The notes: generated by a model from the letters alone, not told the origin. Shown: positions 28,913 to 38,456, numbered from the stretch's first letter. The stretch: DNA of 64,000 nucleotides from JAUIIK01 sp041390865 (GCA_041390865.1 JAWKPC010000007.1:112907-176906); one strand, 5' to 3'. A program made the numbers and translations.

Positions 28913-30078
28913 ATCCAGGCCGGACGGACGATCCCGCGGCCATGACGTGATTCGAGCTGGTCCAGGGCGCCGTTGAGCCGGCGTAGCCGCTGGCGAGTGG
29001 CGTCGAACAGATCGAGCTGATAGGTTGCCGGGTGCAACCCGCTCACCCGCACTTCGATCATCCTCACCGGAGCGCCACGCGCGGCAAGCATCCTGGACAT
29101 CAGCTCGTAGGTCGCCTGATAGAGATCCTGATGAGCGTCGGTCGGGTCAGGGAAGGACATCTGCTTGCTGCGCGTGTCGAAATCGGTATACCGAACTTTC
29201 AGCGCGACCGTGCCTGCCACGAGCCGGTACGCTCGAAGTTCGCTCCCTACCCGCTGGCAGAGCTTGAACAGCGGCTCGCTCAGCTCATTCAGCCCGTGAA
29301 GATCCCGCGAGAACGTGCGGCCATGGCCGAGTGATTTCCGTTCTCCGCGATTCGACAGGACCGGCTTGTTGTACTCGCCCCGCGCCCTGGCCTGAAGCGA
29401 GCCGGCGTAGGAGCCGACGATACTGGCGATCAGCCGCTCCGGGGCGGCGGCGAGTTCGCCGAGCGTCGTGATGCCGTGCTCCTGCAACCGCACGGCCGAC
29501 TTCGGGCCGATACCCGGCAGGCGCTCGATCGGCAGCGGCGCCAGTGTCGACGCCTCGTTGCCGTGCGGAACGACGGTGAAGCCGTTCGGCTTGCCGAGGT
29601 CCGACGCGATCTTGGCCACCAGCCGGTTCGACGCCGCGCCGATCGAGACGACCAGCCCGAGCTCGGCCTGCACCCGATCCTTGAGCAACCGGGCAAGCTC
29701 GACCCCGCCGCCATAGAGTCGCCGCGAGTCGCCGGTGTCGAGATAGGCCTCATCGACACTGACGACCTCGACAACCGGTGAGAAGTCGTGCAGGATTTCC
29801 CGGAAGCGCTCGGCGTGCCAGCGAATCGAATCGCCGGGCACATGGGTGAAGATCGCCTGGGGGCAGAGCCGGATCGCCTGAGCCGCCGGCATCGCCGAAC
29901 GCACGCCATAGGCGCGCGCCTCGTAGGTAGCCGAGGTAACGACGCCGCGTCCCTCCGGCGAACCGCCGACGATGACGGGCTTGCCGCGCAATTCGGGACG
30001 CTCCTTGACGGCGACCGCCGCGAAGAAGGCGTCCAGATCGGCGTGAATGACCCAGCGTTCGCTGTCTTCAGCCTGCAA
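28879..30078 (-). CDS. dinB: DNA polymerase IV (Y-family, DinB), SOS-controlled
   Basis: This 399-residue translesion polymerase has the catalytic carboxylates in IHADLDAFFAAV (residues ~12-23) and VVSVDEAYLD (~112-121), the steric-gate Phe pair (FF), the thumb helix-hairpin-helix LPGIGPKSAVRLQEHGI, and a little-finger domain to the end. It copies past lesions at the cost of fidelity. The start is placed at TTG 30078, the first usable codon downstream of the SOS box; frames running up to 30531 would cross the promoter. The last residues (QGLGSRD) come from a repeat rather than family sequence, and a beta-clamp-binding motif QLDLF is present near residue 360. Confidence 0.92.
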   Translation of the reverse strand: MQAEDSERWVIHADLDAFFAAVAVKERPELRGKPVIVGGSPEGRGVVTSATYEARAYGVRSAMPAAQAIRLCPQAIFTHVPGDSIRWHAERFREILHDFSPVVEVVSVDEAYLDTGDSRRLYGGGVELARLLKDRVQAELGLVVSIGAASNRLVAKIASDLGKPNGFTVVPHGNEASTLAPLPIERLPGIGPKSAVRLQEHGITTLGELAAAPERLIASIVGSYAGSLQARARGEYNKPVLSNRGERKSLGHGRTFSRDLHGLNELSEPLFKLCQRVGSELRAYRLVAGTVALKVRYTDFDTRSKQMSFPDPTDAHQDLYQATYELMSRMLAARGAPVRMIEVRVSGLHPATYQLDLFDATRQRLRRLNGALDQLESRHGRGIVRPAWIQREQGLGSRD

Positions 30079-30102
30079 CCCCGCACCAACCCTTCGTCCG
30101 TA

Positions 30103-30159
30103 TAGAACATATGTTCTATTTCTGTTCGGATTGTATGAGTCCCGAGCGATCGTTGTCAA
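30103..30159 (-). promoter_or_regulatory. Promoter and LexA (SOS) box of dinB
   Basis: On the minus strand TTGACA (30159-30154) and TACAAT (30135-30130) are 18 bases apart, close to consensus. The perfect palindrome TAGAACATATGTTCTA (30118-30103) lies 11 bases after the -10, over the transcription start. It contains GAAC-N4-GTTC, the LexA box of Gram-positive and related bacteria. LexA bound there would block initiation until DNA damage. Confidence 0.88.
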
Positions 30160-30355
30160 GCCATGACTGTTTGTCACGACTTGATACTGGTCATTCCAAT
30201 TCATCGTGAAAGTGCGACAACGGGGCCGCGAGCCCGCACGATTCCGGCTGCCCGCGAGCCCGATTAGGTTGAAAGTAGTCGTGTTGCTCCTGAAGACCGC
30301 TGCGCAACGGCACACGATGAACTTGTGTCTCTCGAACTCCAGAAAGGGATCTCCA

Positions 30356-31306
30356 ATGTATCGGAAACGCATGCTCGGCATCGTGCTCGGGCTCATGCTG
30401 CTGATGACCCTCGTCTCGACTGCGGCGGCCCAGCCGTTCACGCTGCACAGCAGCGTCGCGGCGACCGGCGACGACCTCAGCCGCACCGACGTGGAACTGG
30501 CGAGGGAATTCGCCCGGCTGCCGATTGGCAAAGGCAGCGAACTCGTCTTCTACGCGATGCTCGGTGCTCCCGAAAGGGAAGAGGATAGCAATGATGACGC
30601 CATCAAGAGGATCGGATCCGACGCGACCCTCGGCGGCCGTATCCACGGCGTCAGCGTCGGTATGTACATTCCAGCCGGTGGCATGGATCCGGCGACCGTC
30701 CGCGAGCTGGAGGGCGCTAACCCGCACGAGATCTTCCACGCCTTCTCCGAACGCGGGACCGAGATCCCGGCGCTGCTCCGCGAACAACAGAAGAATCGCT
30801 TCAAGCGCCACAACCAGGGCTGGGCGCTCGACGTCGTAAAGCCGAATCTCTACAACATCGCCGGCTGCAAGGTCAGCGAGGAATCGGTCGTCAACGCGGT
30901 CAACGCCACCGGCCTTCCCCATAGCTACAACGCGCTATCGGACGGCCCGCACAACAGTCCGTTCTGGTATCCCGAGGATCCGAACTCGCTCTTTCCGACC
31001 TACTACCAGAACAACGGCCTGGCAACGGTCGGCGATGCGTACTTCCAGGTCATGCTCTGTGACGAGGACCCGATGTTCGACCAGACCAGCGTCGCCGTCC
31101 GGCTCACCTACGAGGAGTCCGATGATGATGTCGTGCTGTCCACCGGCGAGCTGCACTGGCAGCTGCACAACCCCGGCGATCAGATGAGCTTCCTGTCCTG
31201 GCCCTTCGATAGCGACCTCTCCGGCGACAACACCTGGTTCTGGATGCTCACCGTCTCCGACGTCCACTATCACGACACCCTGCACATCGGCACGGCCTGG
31301 AGCTGA
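30356..31306 (+). CDS. Secreted protein of unknown function
   Basis: This 316-residue protein starts with a classic signal peptide (MYRKRMLGIVLGLMLLMTLV, cleavage after STAAAQ). The mature part has two Cys (ending GCKVSEE and MLCDEDP), many Trp/Tyr/His near the end (LHWQLHNPG, HYHDTLHIG) and no family I can name. AAAGGGATC lies ten bases before ATG 30356, which favours that start over upstream codons in the same frame. It stands alone, divergent from dinB and convergent with the VOC gene. Confidence 0.75.
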   Translation: MYRKRMLGIVLGLMLLMTLVSTAAAQPFTLHSSVAATGDDLSRTDVELAREFARLPIGKGSELVFYAMLGAPEREEDSNDDAIKRIGSDATLGGRIHGVSVGMYIPAGGMDPATVRELEGANPHEIFHAFSERGTEIPALLREQQKNRFKRHNQGWALDVVKPNLYNIAGCKVSEESVVNAVNATGLPHSYNALSDGPHNSPFWYPEDPNSLFPTYYQNNGLATVGDAYFQVMLCDEDPMFDQTSVAVRLTYEESDDDVVLSTGELHWQLHNPGDQMSFLSWPFDSDLSGDNTWFWMLTVSDVHYHDTLHIGTAWS

Positions 31307-31309
31307 GGA

Positions 31310-31397
31310 AGTGTGTAGGTTGTAGTACGTAGTTTGTAGGAAATCCTGAGCGTTACTTCCCGGTTTTCCTACAAACTACAACCTGCCTACTACGAAC
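31310..31397. repeat. Hairpin-forming dispersed repeat between convergent genes
   Basis: GTAGGTTGTAGTACGTAGTT then TGTAGGAAA at the left is answered in inverse by TTTTCCTACAAACTACAACC then TGCCTACTACGAACTA at the right, so the whole stretch can fold on itself. Related blocks occur at 27663-27735. It reaches the stop codon of the VOC gene. Confidence 0.65.
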
Positions 31398-31894
31398 TAG
31401 TAAGCCGGATCCGGGTCGTCGATGATCGGCCAGGGTTCGTTGCCCTCGGGGCCGACGGTGAGCTGGATGACGATGTTGTTGGGGTCGTGGAAGAAGATCG
31501 AGTCGCCGCCGATCGTGCGGGTCATCGGGATGCCGTGCTCCTCCAGCCGCTTCTCCCAGTAGCGAATGTCGTCGATCGAGTTGACGTAAAAATCAACGTG
31601 ATCGAGGTGCCGGTTCGACTTCGGCTTCGTCGTCTCCAGCCATTCCGGCCGCTCGGCGTCGGGGAACTCGAAGAAGGCGAAGACCGTATTCGGCGCGACG
31701 GTGATGAAGTAGTGGCGGACGTTGTTCTCACCCTGGCGGTGCGCCATCGCGATCTCGCTGCCAAGCACATCCCGGTAGAAATCGACCGTCGCCTTCATAT
31801 CGTTCGTCACAAGCGCGACATGATGCAACGCCGCGAACGGTGCCTTCAGCCCGGCCCTATCCGGTAGCGAGAGCCGACTGGACGTCGAGGTCAT
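31397..31894 (-). CDS. VOC (glyoxalase/bleomycin-resistance) family protein
   Basis: This 165-residue protein has two beta-alpha-beta-beta-beta units. The first strand is LHHVALVTNDMKATVDFYRDVLG with a metal-type His, and the second begins HLDHVDFYVNSIDDIRYWEKRL; NNIVIQLTVGPEG near the end gives a further metal-ligand position (Q in place of Glu). Members include glyoxalases, dioxygenases and drug-binding proteins, so the reaction is not assignable. ATG 31894 follows AAAGGGAA and is preferred to 31939. Confidence 0.85.
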   Translation of the reverse strand: MTSTSSRLSLPDRAGLKAPFAALHHVALVTNDMKATVDFYRDVLGSEIAMAHRQGENNVRHYFITVAPNTVFAFFEFPDAERPEWLETTKPKSNRHLDHVDFYVNSIDDIRYWEKRLEEHGIPMTRTIGGDSIFFHDPNNIVIQLTVGPEGNEPWPIIDDPDPAY

Positions 31895-32225
31895 GGAGTA
31901 TTCCCTTTCGTTTCTGTTTGTGCCGATAGGATCACTCATCGTAGCACCGCCACTCCGTTGTCACGCAAAGCCGAAGACTGAGCTGTGCGTCACGTACAAT
32001 CGGCTGCGAAACAATCCGTCCGGCGGCCCGATGTGCCGGGAAGATGTGCCACACATCGGGCTTAGAATCGAGACAGAGATTCGTTTCTTGGCCATACTCA
32101 TTATCCAGCGCCGTTCGAGAACCTCAGTAGTTTGTGCTCATCGTTTCAGAGATGATAAGGGAATACTGACATCTAAGCAAGAGGCTCAGACAGGACGTGA
32201 GTACTAGAGTTAGGGCGTTGGTGTG

Positions 32226-32423
32226 ATGGAAATCGTCGACGATCGCAGGACGGATACACTCACGATCCGGCTCAAACCTGGCAAGATTGCCGAGAGCGAT
32301 GAGGAAAAGCCAGGCGTCGTTCTCGATTTCGATGAGGATGGGAACCTGCTCGGATTCGAGATCCTCGATGCTTCGCGACGAATGGATGATGCAGCACGCG
32401 TTGATTTCAAAGTCACAGGCTGA
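32226..32423 (+). CDS. DUF2283-family small protein
   Basis: This 65-residue protein follows the DUF2283 pattern: a strand with YD-like start (EIVDDRRTDTLTIRLKPGKI), then VVLDFDEDGNLLGFEILDASRRM, the family core. Function is unknown; such genes often accompany toxin-antitoxin or stress loci, but none is seen here. GTG at 32223 directly before ATG 32226 is an alternative start. No strong ribosome-binding site is visible. Confidence 0.75.
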   Translation: MEIVDDRRTDTLTIRLKPGKIAESDEEKPGVVLDFDEDGNLLGFEILDASRRMDDAARVDFKVTG

Positions 32424-32511
32424 TCCTATGCGCGTCCCGATATAGGAAGAACCTCGCATTGACCCCTCGACACGGGCGCTGATAGGCTTCGATGGCTTCC
32501 AAATCGGTTCT

Positions 32512-32538
32512 CACCCGGCTCGGGTGGGGCCATTTTTT
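32512..32538 (+). terminator. Terminator or attenuator just before the MATE gene
   Basis: CACCCG-GCT-CGGGTG forms a tight 6-bp stem (32512-32526), and six T residues follow at 32533-32538. It ends 20 bases before the MATE start. It may end the DUF2283 transcript or act as leader attenuator. Confidence 0.6.
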
Positions 32539-32558
32539 GTTCTTATCTGCGCGCATCA

Positions 32559-34067
32559 ATGGAGATGCCTGTGTCGACGGTATTGAGCCGGCGGCCGGGT
32601 AACCCCGGTCCCGTCGAACATGTTGTTGATGCCGGGGAAATCCGGCGTTCCGTGCTGGGCCTTGCCTGGCCCTCGATCCTCGAAAACTTCATGCAGGCCG
32701 CGCTGGGGTTCATCACGACGCTGATGGTCGCCCGGCTCGGTTCGGCGGCCGTCGCCGGCGTTGGCACGGCCAGCCAGGTCCAGGTCATCGTCATCACCGC
32801 CTTCTTCGCCGTCTCGATGGGCACGACGGTGCTGATCGCCCATGCCTTCGGCGCGGGCCGGATTGACACCGAAGGCGACGCCATCGTCAAGCAATCGACG
32901 ATCGCCGGCCTGATCCTCGCCCTGGTCCTGACTCCACTGACCGTGCTGCTCGCCGCCCCGGTCATGCGCGGACTCGGAGCCGAACCGGACGTCGTGTCCG
33001 AAGGCGCGAAGTTCCTCCAGATCACGTCGCTGAGCTTCATCTTCATGGCGATCATGTTCATCCTCAGCGGCGCGCTGCGCGGCGTCGGTGACACCCGCAC
33101 GTCGATGGTTGTCACCGCCTTCATGAACGTGATCAACATCGCACTTGTCTATGCCCTGGTCTTCGGCTTTCTGTTCATCCCGGAACTCGGCGTAACCGGA
33201 GCGGCGCTGGCGATGGTCTTCTCCCGCGGCGTCGGTGCGGCCATCATGTGGCTGCTGCTCTGGCAGGGACGCCGGGGACTGACCATTTCCGGCCGTGATG
33301 GCTGGAAGTTGAACTGGCAACGGCTGAAACGGCTTGCCGACATCGGCCTGCCTTCGATGGGCGAATCCGTCCTCCGTTCGGGCGGCCAGATCGTCTTCGT
33401 CATCGTCGTCTTCATGCTGGGCACGGCCGTCACAGCCGGCAATCAGGTCGCCCAGAACGCCATGTTCCTTTCGATGTTCCCCGGCTTCGGCTTCTCGATG
33501 GCCGCTACGTCGCTCGTCGGCCAGTCGCTCGGCGCGCGCAACCCCGAACGGGCCCGCAAGGTCGGCATGACCGCCACCCGCTGGTGCCTGGCCTGGATGA
33601 GCGCGATGGGCGTCATCTTCTTCGTCTTCGCTCACCCGATCATGGAGTTCGCTGCGAGTGGCGACGACAAGGCGGCGATCGTTACCGCAGGCGTCGACGC
33701 GCTCAGATTGATCGCGTTCATCCAGCCGCCGCTGGCGATCGGGTTCGTTATGGCCGGTATCCTGCGCGGCGCAGGCGACACCCGCTTCCCGATGTATTCG
33801 ACCTCGCTGACGATGTGGCTCCTGCGGGTGCCGCTGGCCTACCTCTTCGGCGTCGTCTTCGACTGGGGACTCCAGGGCATCTACGTGGCGATGATGCTCG
33901 ACACGGTTGTCCTGATGGTCATGAATCTCTGGCGCTATCGCCAGGGCGACTGGATGATGCGGAATCTCGCCGGTACAGAGGATGATGAGGAAGCGACGCC
34001 GGTCGCGACGCCTATCAGCTCCCGGGTGGAAGACGCAGAACCCGCCCCGGCCACCGTCGGACGCTAA
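32559..34067 (+). CDS. MATE family multidrug efflux transporter
   Basis: This 502-residue membrane protein has two MatE halves of six helices each. The first half carries PSILENFMQAALGFITTLMVARLG and the second PSMGESVLRSGGQIVFVIVVFMLG, the conserved helix 1/7 pattern, with GALRGVGDTRTSM and GILRGAGDTRFPM as matching loop motifs. These pumps export cationic drugs in exchange for Na+ or H+. The last ~35 residues are a hydrophilic, Pro/Ala/Glu-rich tail. A second ATG (32565) has GGAG very close and may be the real start. A terminator-like hairpin precedes the gene. Confidence 0.93.
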   Translation: MEMPVSTVLSRRPGNPGPVEHVVDAGEIRRSVLGLAWPSILENFMQAALGFITTLMVARLGSAAVAGVGTASQVQVIVITAFFAVSMGTTVLIAHAFGAGRIDTEGDAIVKQSTIAGLILALVLTPLTVLLAAPVMRGLGAEPDVVSEGAKFLQITSLSFIFMAIMFILSGALRGVGDTRTSMVVTAFMNVINIALVYALVFGFLFIPELGVTGAALAMVFSRGVGAAIMWLLLWQGRRGLTISGRDGWKLNWQRLKRLADIGLPSMGESVLRSGGQIVFVIVVFMLGTAVTAGNQVAQNAMFLSMFPGFGFSMAATSLVGQSLGARNPERARKVGMTATRWCLAWMSAMGVIFFVFAHPIMEFAASGDDKAAIVTAGVDALRLIAFIQPPLAIGFVMAGILRGAGDTRFPMYSTSLTMWLLRVPLAYLFGVVFDWGLQGIYVAMMLDTVVLMVMNLWRYRQGDWMMRNLAGTEDDEEATPVATPISSRVEDAEPAPATVGR

Positions 34068-34206
34068 TCTGCTAAGGTGGCTCTCATGATCTGTGTTCTG
34101 CGCACTCCCTCACCACCGTCCGCGACCCGCTACACGGGCACTCTGCTCCGCGAACAAACCCGGCTGTTCACTACAAACTGGCTCCCCTGCGCCCTCTCCC
34201 CTGCCC

Positions 34207-34894
34207 ATGCATCCCTACACTAGCTTCCGGGAGCGAATCGAGAATCCTGGCCGGTTCGCGGCCGATTTCGCGTTACTGATGGTGGCGCTGGCGCTGTTCG
34301 CGCTGGCGATGGTGCTCTCGTTGCAGAGCGATCTTGGCGCCAATTCCTGGACTGTCTTCCACCACGGCATCTCGCTCCAGACGCCGCTCACGCTCGGCAC
34401 GGCCGGGATCGTCGTCGGGCTGCTGATCCTCGGGGCGTCCTGGGCGATGGGGATCAAGCCCGGCATCGGGACGGTCGCCAACATGTTCTTCATCGGCATC
34501 TGGACCGACGTCTATCTCGGATTCGACCTGATACCGAAAGCGAACTGGCTGCCGGTCCAGATCGTCATGCTCTGCGGATCGGCCATTCTGCTCGGTTTCG
34601 CGACCGCGCTCTACATCAAGACGGCCTTCGGAGCCGGACCGCGCGACGCCTTCATGCTCGCCCTGACCCGGCACGAATATCCGGATCGGGCTCATCCGCT
34701 GGGGCATAGGAGTCACCGTCGTCATCATCGGCATTCTTCTCGGCGGGTCGTTCGGCATCGGGACGCTGATCTTCGCGATCATGATCGGGCCGTCGGTGGA
34801 CTTCTTCTTCGGACTCTTCGGCATCCGCACCAGAGAGGGAGACAGCAGCAAGCCCCGCCGCCTGCCCGGCCTCCGGCGCGCCGAGGCGGAATAG
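34207..34894 (+). pseudogene. YczE/YitT-like membrane protein, frame interrupted near 34685
   Basis: The first frame runs from ATG 34207 to about 34680 with four hydrophobic segments (FALLMVALALFALAMVLSLQ, TAGIVVGLLILGASWAMGI, and two more) and the family motif FGAGPRDAFMLALTR. After one indel the chain continues as IRIGLIRWGIGVTVVIIGIL and IFAIMIGPSVDFFFGLFGIR to TAG 34894. Total ~229 residues, the normal length of YczE-like proteins, whose function is unknown. No good ribosome-binding site precedes 34207, so the start is uncertain. Confidence 0.75.
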
Positions 34895-35050
34895 CCCGCT
34901 CCACGCAAACCGCACTGTATCGATGATGACAGGGCCATTGTCCACGGCTGTACCTCATCTATGACCGGATCGGCCGAAACTTGACAGAACCGGCAACTCC
35001 GGATTCCATCAGCATATGGCGACAACCGGCGAGCGAAAGGCAGAAGCCCG

Positions 35051-35527
35051 ATGAGCGGCAACGACTCCGAGCAAGAACAACAGGCCAACCGGAAACGCGG
35101 AGCCGCGCGTAACATCGCCGCGGCCGCTGGAGGGCTCTCGGTTGGCGGTCTGGCGCAACGAGAGACGCTGGAGGGACTGATCGATGACGCCAGATCTCAC
35201 GGCGAGGATGAGACCTCCATCGCCGACAGCTCGCTCGATGTGTTCGAGGAGCTCGACTCGACCTATCGGCCGGAAGCTCAGACTCCGGAGGAGGATGCGG
35301 CCCCGGCGCTCCCGGGTCTGAGCTTCGAGGAACCGGACGACCCGACGGCTATCCAGATCGAGCCCGTTAATATCCCGCCGGTCGAGATCGCGACACCGGG
35401 AACCGACTCCAGTCCTCTCGACGAGATGGCGAGCCTGAGCCCGGAGATTGACGAGATCGTCGACGACGAGATCCGGTTCGACCTCGACGACGATCCCGAC
35501 GAGGACGATCTCGAGATCGTCCTCTAG
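35051..35527 (+). CDS. Acidic, low-complexity hypothetical protein
   Basis: This 158-residue protein starts basic and Ala-rich (NRKRGAARNIAAAAGG), then is strongly acidic; the last 30 residues are mostly Asp/Glu with a hydrophobic end (DDDPDEDDLEIVL). No transmembrane helix or signal peptide is visible. It is probably disordered. AAAGGCAGAAG precedes the ATG. I do not recognise a family. Confidence 0.6.
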   Translation: MSGNDSEQEQQANRKRGAARNIAAAAGGLSVGGLAQRETLEGLIDDARSHGEDETSIADSSLDVFEELDSTYRPEAQTPEEDAAPALPGLSFEEPDDPTAIQIEPVNIPPVEIATPGTDSSPLDEMASLSPEIDEIVDDEIRFDLDDDPDEDDLEIVL

Positions 35528-35819
35528 CCGAGACTGGGCCGGCCGGTTTGCAGAACACAGGGCTGTGTTTGTTCAGTCCCGGCCGGACGAGAGCGAATTA
35601 ACCATCCGGCACGACCTCGAACGGTTCACTTTATGAGGCCCCTGAACAGGTCTTCAAACGGCGGCACGTTCCCATTTTCCGATCCGGCTGGCGACAGGCA
35701 TTCAATTCCACGGTGGCAATGGTAGGACATGTGTAGGGGCGGCGAGATCCATCGTTCCCAGACATGCAGATCGCTGAGATCGTCGTGGCGCTACCTCATT
35801 CTCTTCCACATCGATTCCC

Positions 35820-37224
35820 CTACGGATTCGCAGTCGAATCGACGGGCCGTCCATCGGCGGTTGTCGCCCCGAGCAGGCTGCGGGTCAGGTCGCCGCCGAT
35901 GCTGATCATCTCGTGAAGCGCCTCATCCAGGTGCCGGTCCTCGATCATGATGTCATCGTCGGACGGAGACTCGTCGGCGGCGAAGAGTGCTGCCTTACGG
36001 ATCAGCTCGCGAATGAAGGCGGCGCTGACGCCGGATGTGCGCTCGATGACCAGATCCCAGCTTTCGGTGCTCAGCCTGAGATCGCGGCTGTAGAGGTCGA
36101 GCAGCCGGCGACGGCAATCGGCGTCCGGCGGCGGGATCTCGATCGCTTGATCGATCCGGCCGGGCCGGGCCGCCAGCGCCGGTTCAAGCAGATCGGGCCG
36201 GTTGGTCGTCAGCAGGAACAGCACATCGACATCCTCGCCGAGCCCGTCCATCTCGTTCAGGAGCTCGAACAGGAGCGTCCCGGCGGCATTCGGACGGGTG
36301 CGCTCCTCGGCGACGAGATCGACGTCCTCGAAGATAACCGTCGATGGCTGGAGGATACGGGCCAGGGCGCAGGTTCGCGGGATCAGGCCATATCCCCGGC
36401 CGGTCAGCATCAGAACCGTCCGGTCCTTCATCTGGCCGGCCAGATACATCGCGGTCAACGTCTTACCGGTTCCCGGCGGACCATAGAGCAGGAGGCCGCG
36501 CTTGAGATGCTGCCCTGCCGATCTCAACCGCTCTCGATGGGCCGAAAAGGTGAGCGTATGGCGCTCGGTCCGCCGAAGGACGTCGGGAGGCAGGATAATC
36601 TGGTCACTATCGATCGAGGGAATCTGGTGGAACTGCATGTCGAAGCGGCCATAGTGGTCCATCGACAGGGAGACGACCCGGCCGCGATAGACGTTGCGCT
36701 CGCGGGTCAGCCGCCGCAGCTCGCCGAGGAAGACTTCGGCCTCCTCCCGCTGCCGGGCGATCACCTCGACGCGCACCTTCGGGAACGGCGTGTGTTCGCC
36801 GGGCCCGGACACCAGCGCCGCCAGCTTTGTCCCGGCGTCACCGAGGAGGTAGAGACCCGATTGCACCGCCCGGCAGCACCCGGCCCTCGTCAAGCTCGAT
36901 GTTGACATATTCGACCGGTCCCTCGACGAGGGACTCGAACCCATCGGGCCGCCGCGCGGGACGACCAGCAGGTCCGCCAGCCCCAGACCGCGATGGCGCT
37001 TGTGCTCGCCGCCGATGCCGATCAGCTGAGCATTGCGGCCCTCGGGCTCAAGATAGGCGTCCAACGCGAGCTGGACGTTGGCTTGCTTCGCTGCGATCGA
37101 ACTCCTCGGTCAGGATCGGTAGCGTTGCCGCCTCGGTACCGAAGTGGTCGGTCAGGAGATTGAGAAATACAGGCGTTGGGGCAGGAAAGTCCGGCATGCC
37201 CGGGAAGGTCGTCGGACCGCTCAT
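35820..37224 (-). pseudogene. AAA+ ATPase (CDC48/SpoVK-like), indels in the N-terminal third
   Basis: The AAA domain is intact: Walker A GPPGTGKTLTAMYLAG, Walker B TVIFEDVDLVAEERTR, sensor 1 LLTTNRPDLLEPALAARPGR with the arginine finger region, and a helical lid to the end. The N-terminal part begins at ATG 37224 (MSGPTTFPGMPDF), shifts near 37095 into QANVQLALDAYLEPEG, and shifts twice more between about 36950 and 36855, with readable sequence (PVEYVNIELDEGRVLPGGA) in the gap. Full length ~468 residues. The closed AAA domain suggests a hexameric unfoldase or assembly factor; partner unknown. Confidence 0.8.
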
Positions 37225-37306
37225 GGCGCGTTCCCGTCAGATAGAGGAGTGTATGATGCTGATATCGTACCACGGGGATATCTTGCAACGACCCAGAAAA
37301 ACACAT

Positions 37307-37334
37307 CAGGCGAGCGCTCCATTGCGCTCGCCTG
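37307..37334 (-). terminator. Intrinsic terminator, 11-bp perfect stem
   Basis: CAGGCGAGCGC (37307-37317) pairs perfectly with GCGCTCGCCTG (37324-37334) around a 6-base loop. Reading on the minus strand, a TGTTTTTC tract follows. It ends the small gene just to its right. Confidence 0.85.
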
Positions 37335-37365
37335 ACACACCACATTCGGGACGCCGGTGTCGCCG

Positions 37366-37548
37366 TTAGCGTGTGTCGGTCTGAAGAGCCTGTCCGGCTC
37401 TGATTAGTGCTCGTCCGACCACGCGACGACCGTCGCGAAATCTGGCACGATCCGCTGAATGTATCGCTGCGCCGCGCCGCAATCGCTCTGCTTCAGTCAT
37501 CAGATCGTTGCGGTGCTCCCGAGCCATCATTGCCTGGAGATCCCACAT
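37366..37548 (-). CDS. Small basic hypothetical protein (60 residues)
   Basis: The protein is MWDLQAMMAREHRNDLMTEA followed by an Arg-rich helix region. AAAGGAGTGATGCTGC directly before the ATG gives a strong ribosome-binding site, and a clear terminator lies 32 bases after the stop. Together these mark a real, separately transcribed small gene. It has no known function and is too short for family assignment. It is divergent from the CGNR regulator. Confidence 0.7.
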   Translation of the reverse strand: MWDLQAMMAREHRNDLMTEAERLRRGAAIHSADRARFRDGRRVVGRALIRAGQALQTDTR

Positions 37549-37755
37549 GCAGCATCACTCCTTTCGCAGCCTCCCGCGTCCACGTGAGAGACCACATCCT
37601 GCCGCTTGTGCCGACACTATCCAAAGCCCTTTAGCCCGTTACAATTGACGCGATGGAGTAAAATGTAACAGGCTAGAGACGCTTGATCAGTGATCTTGAC
37701 ACCATACGAGTATAGCACATTTGTTCTAATATAACGATAAAGAGCGCCCCCGACG

Positions 37756-38364
37756 ATGCAACATTCCGACCACGATTTCAGTCTCGATTCCGGCAGTACT
37801 GCACTCGATTTCGCGAATACGATCGATCCCCGCCGGGGATCGCACCCGGTCGACAGCCTCCCGGACTACCCTGCGCTTCTGCATTTCGCCTCTGCCTCCG
37901 GCGTGCTCGACCGGACCGCCTGCGATCGGCTGATGGCGGAAGCGGTGGAACGGCCGTATGAGGCGAACGCCGTGCATGCGATCGCGCTCTCGATGCGCGA
38001 GGCCATCTTCGACATAGCGTCAGCGCTCGCGGCCGGCGACAGCCCGGCGAGTTTCGACCTTCAGATCATCAGGAGAATGGCCGCCAACGCGGTGGCCGCC
38101 GGGGAGCTCGTCTACGAGGGAGAAGGCTTCCGCTGGACCTGGGACGACGCAGGCCGGTCGCTCGAACGCCCGCTCTGGCCGATTGCAGACTCCGCCGTCC
38201 AGCTGCTCACCCGGCGGGATTTATCCCGCCTCCGCGTTTGCGCCGCCGATGATTGCGACTGGCTGTTTCTTGACGAAACTCGCAATCGCAGCCGGAAGTG
38301 GTGCGACATGAACACTTGCGGCAACCGCGCCAAAGTCGCGCGATACCGGGAGCGCAGGGAATAG
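37756..38364 (+). CDS. CGNR zinc-finger / ABATE-domain transcriptional regulator
   Basis: This 202-residue protein has the ABATE N-terminal domain (ALDFANTIDPRRG near residue 18, LPDYPALLHFASASGVLD) and a C-terminal CGNR zinc finger: Cys in LRVCAADDCDWLFLD, then RNRSRKWCDMNTCGNRAKVARY, giving four Cys ligands and the CGNR motif itself. The family is thought to bind DNA and a stress-linked ligand. An AT-rich stretch with TTGACA (37696-37701) precedes it, but no well-placed -10. The ribosome-binding site is weak (AAAGAG). Confidence 0.9.
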   Translation: MQHSDHDFSLDSGSTALDFANTIDPRRGSHPVDSLPDYPALLHFASASGVLDRTACDRLMAEAVERPYEANAVHAIALSMREAIFDIASALAAGDSPASFDLQIIRRMAANAVAAGELVYEGEGFRWTWDDAGRSLERPLWPIADSAVQLLTRRDLSRLRVCAADDCDWLFLDETRNRSRKWCDMNTCGNRAKVARYRERRE

Positions 38365-38456
38365 GAGGACGCTCACCTACCCGGGCGCTCCATCGAGCAA
38401 TCGATCGAGACAATGCGTAGCTAGAGTCACTGAATGAAAGGGAACGAGGAGAAAAC

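Noticed and set aside
37690..37755. TTGACA with downstream TATAGC and TATAAC as promoter of the CGNR gene
   Set aside because: Neither -10 candidate has acceptable spacing to TTGACA (9 and about 28 bases), so I did not list it as a promoter.
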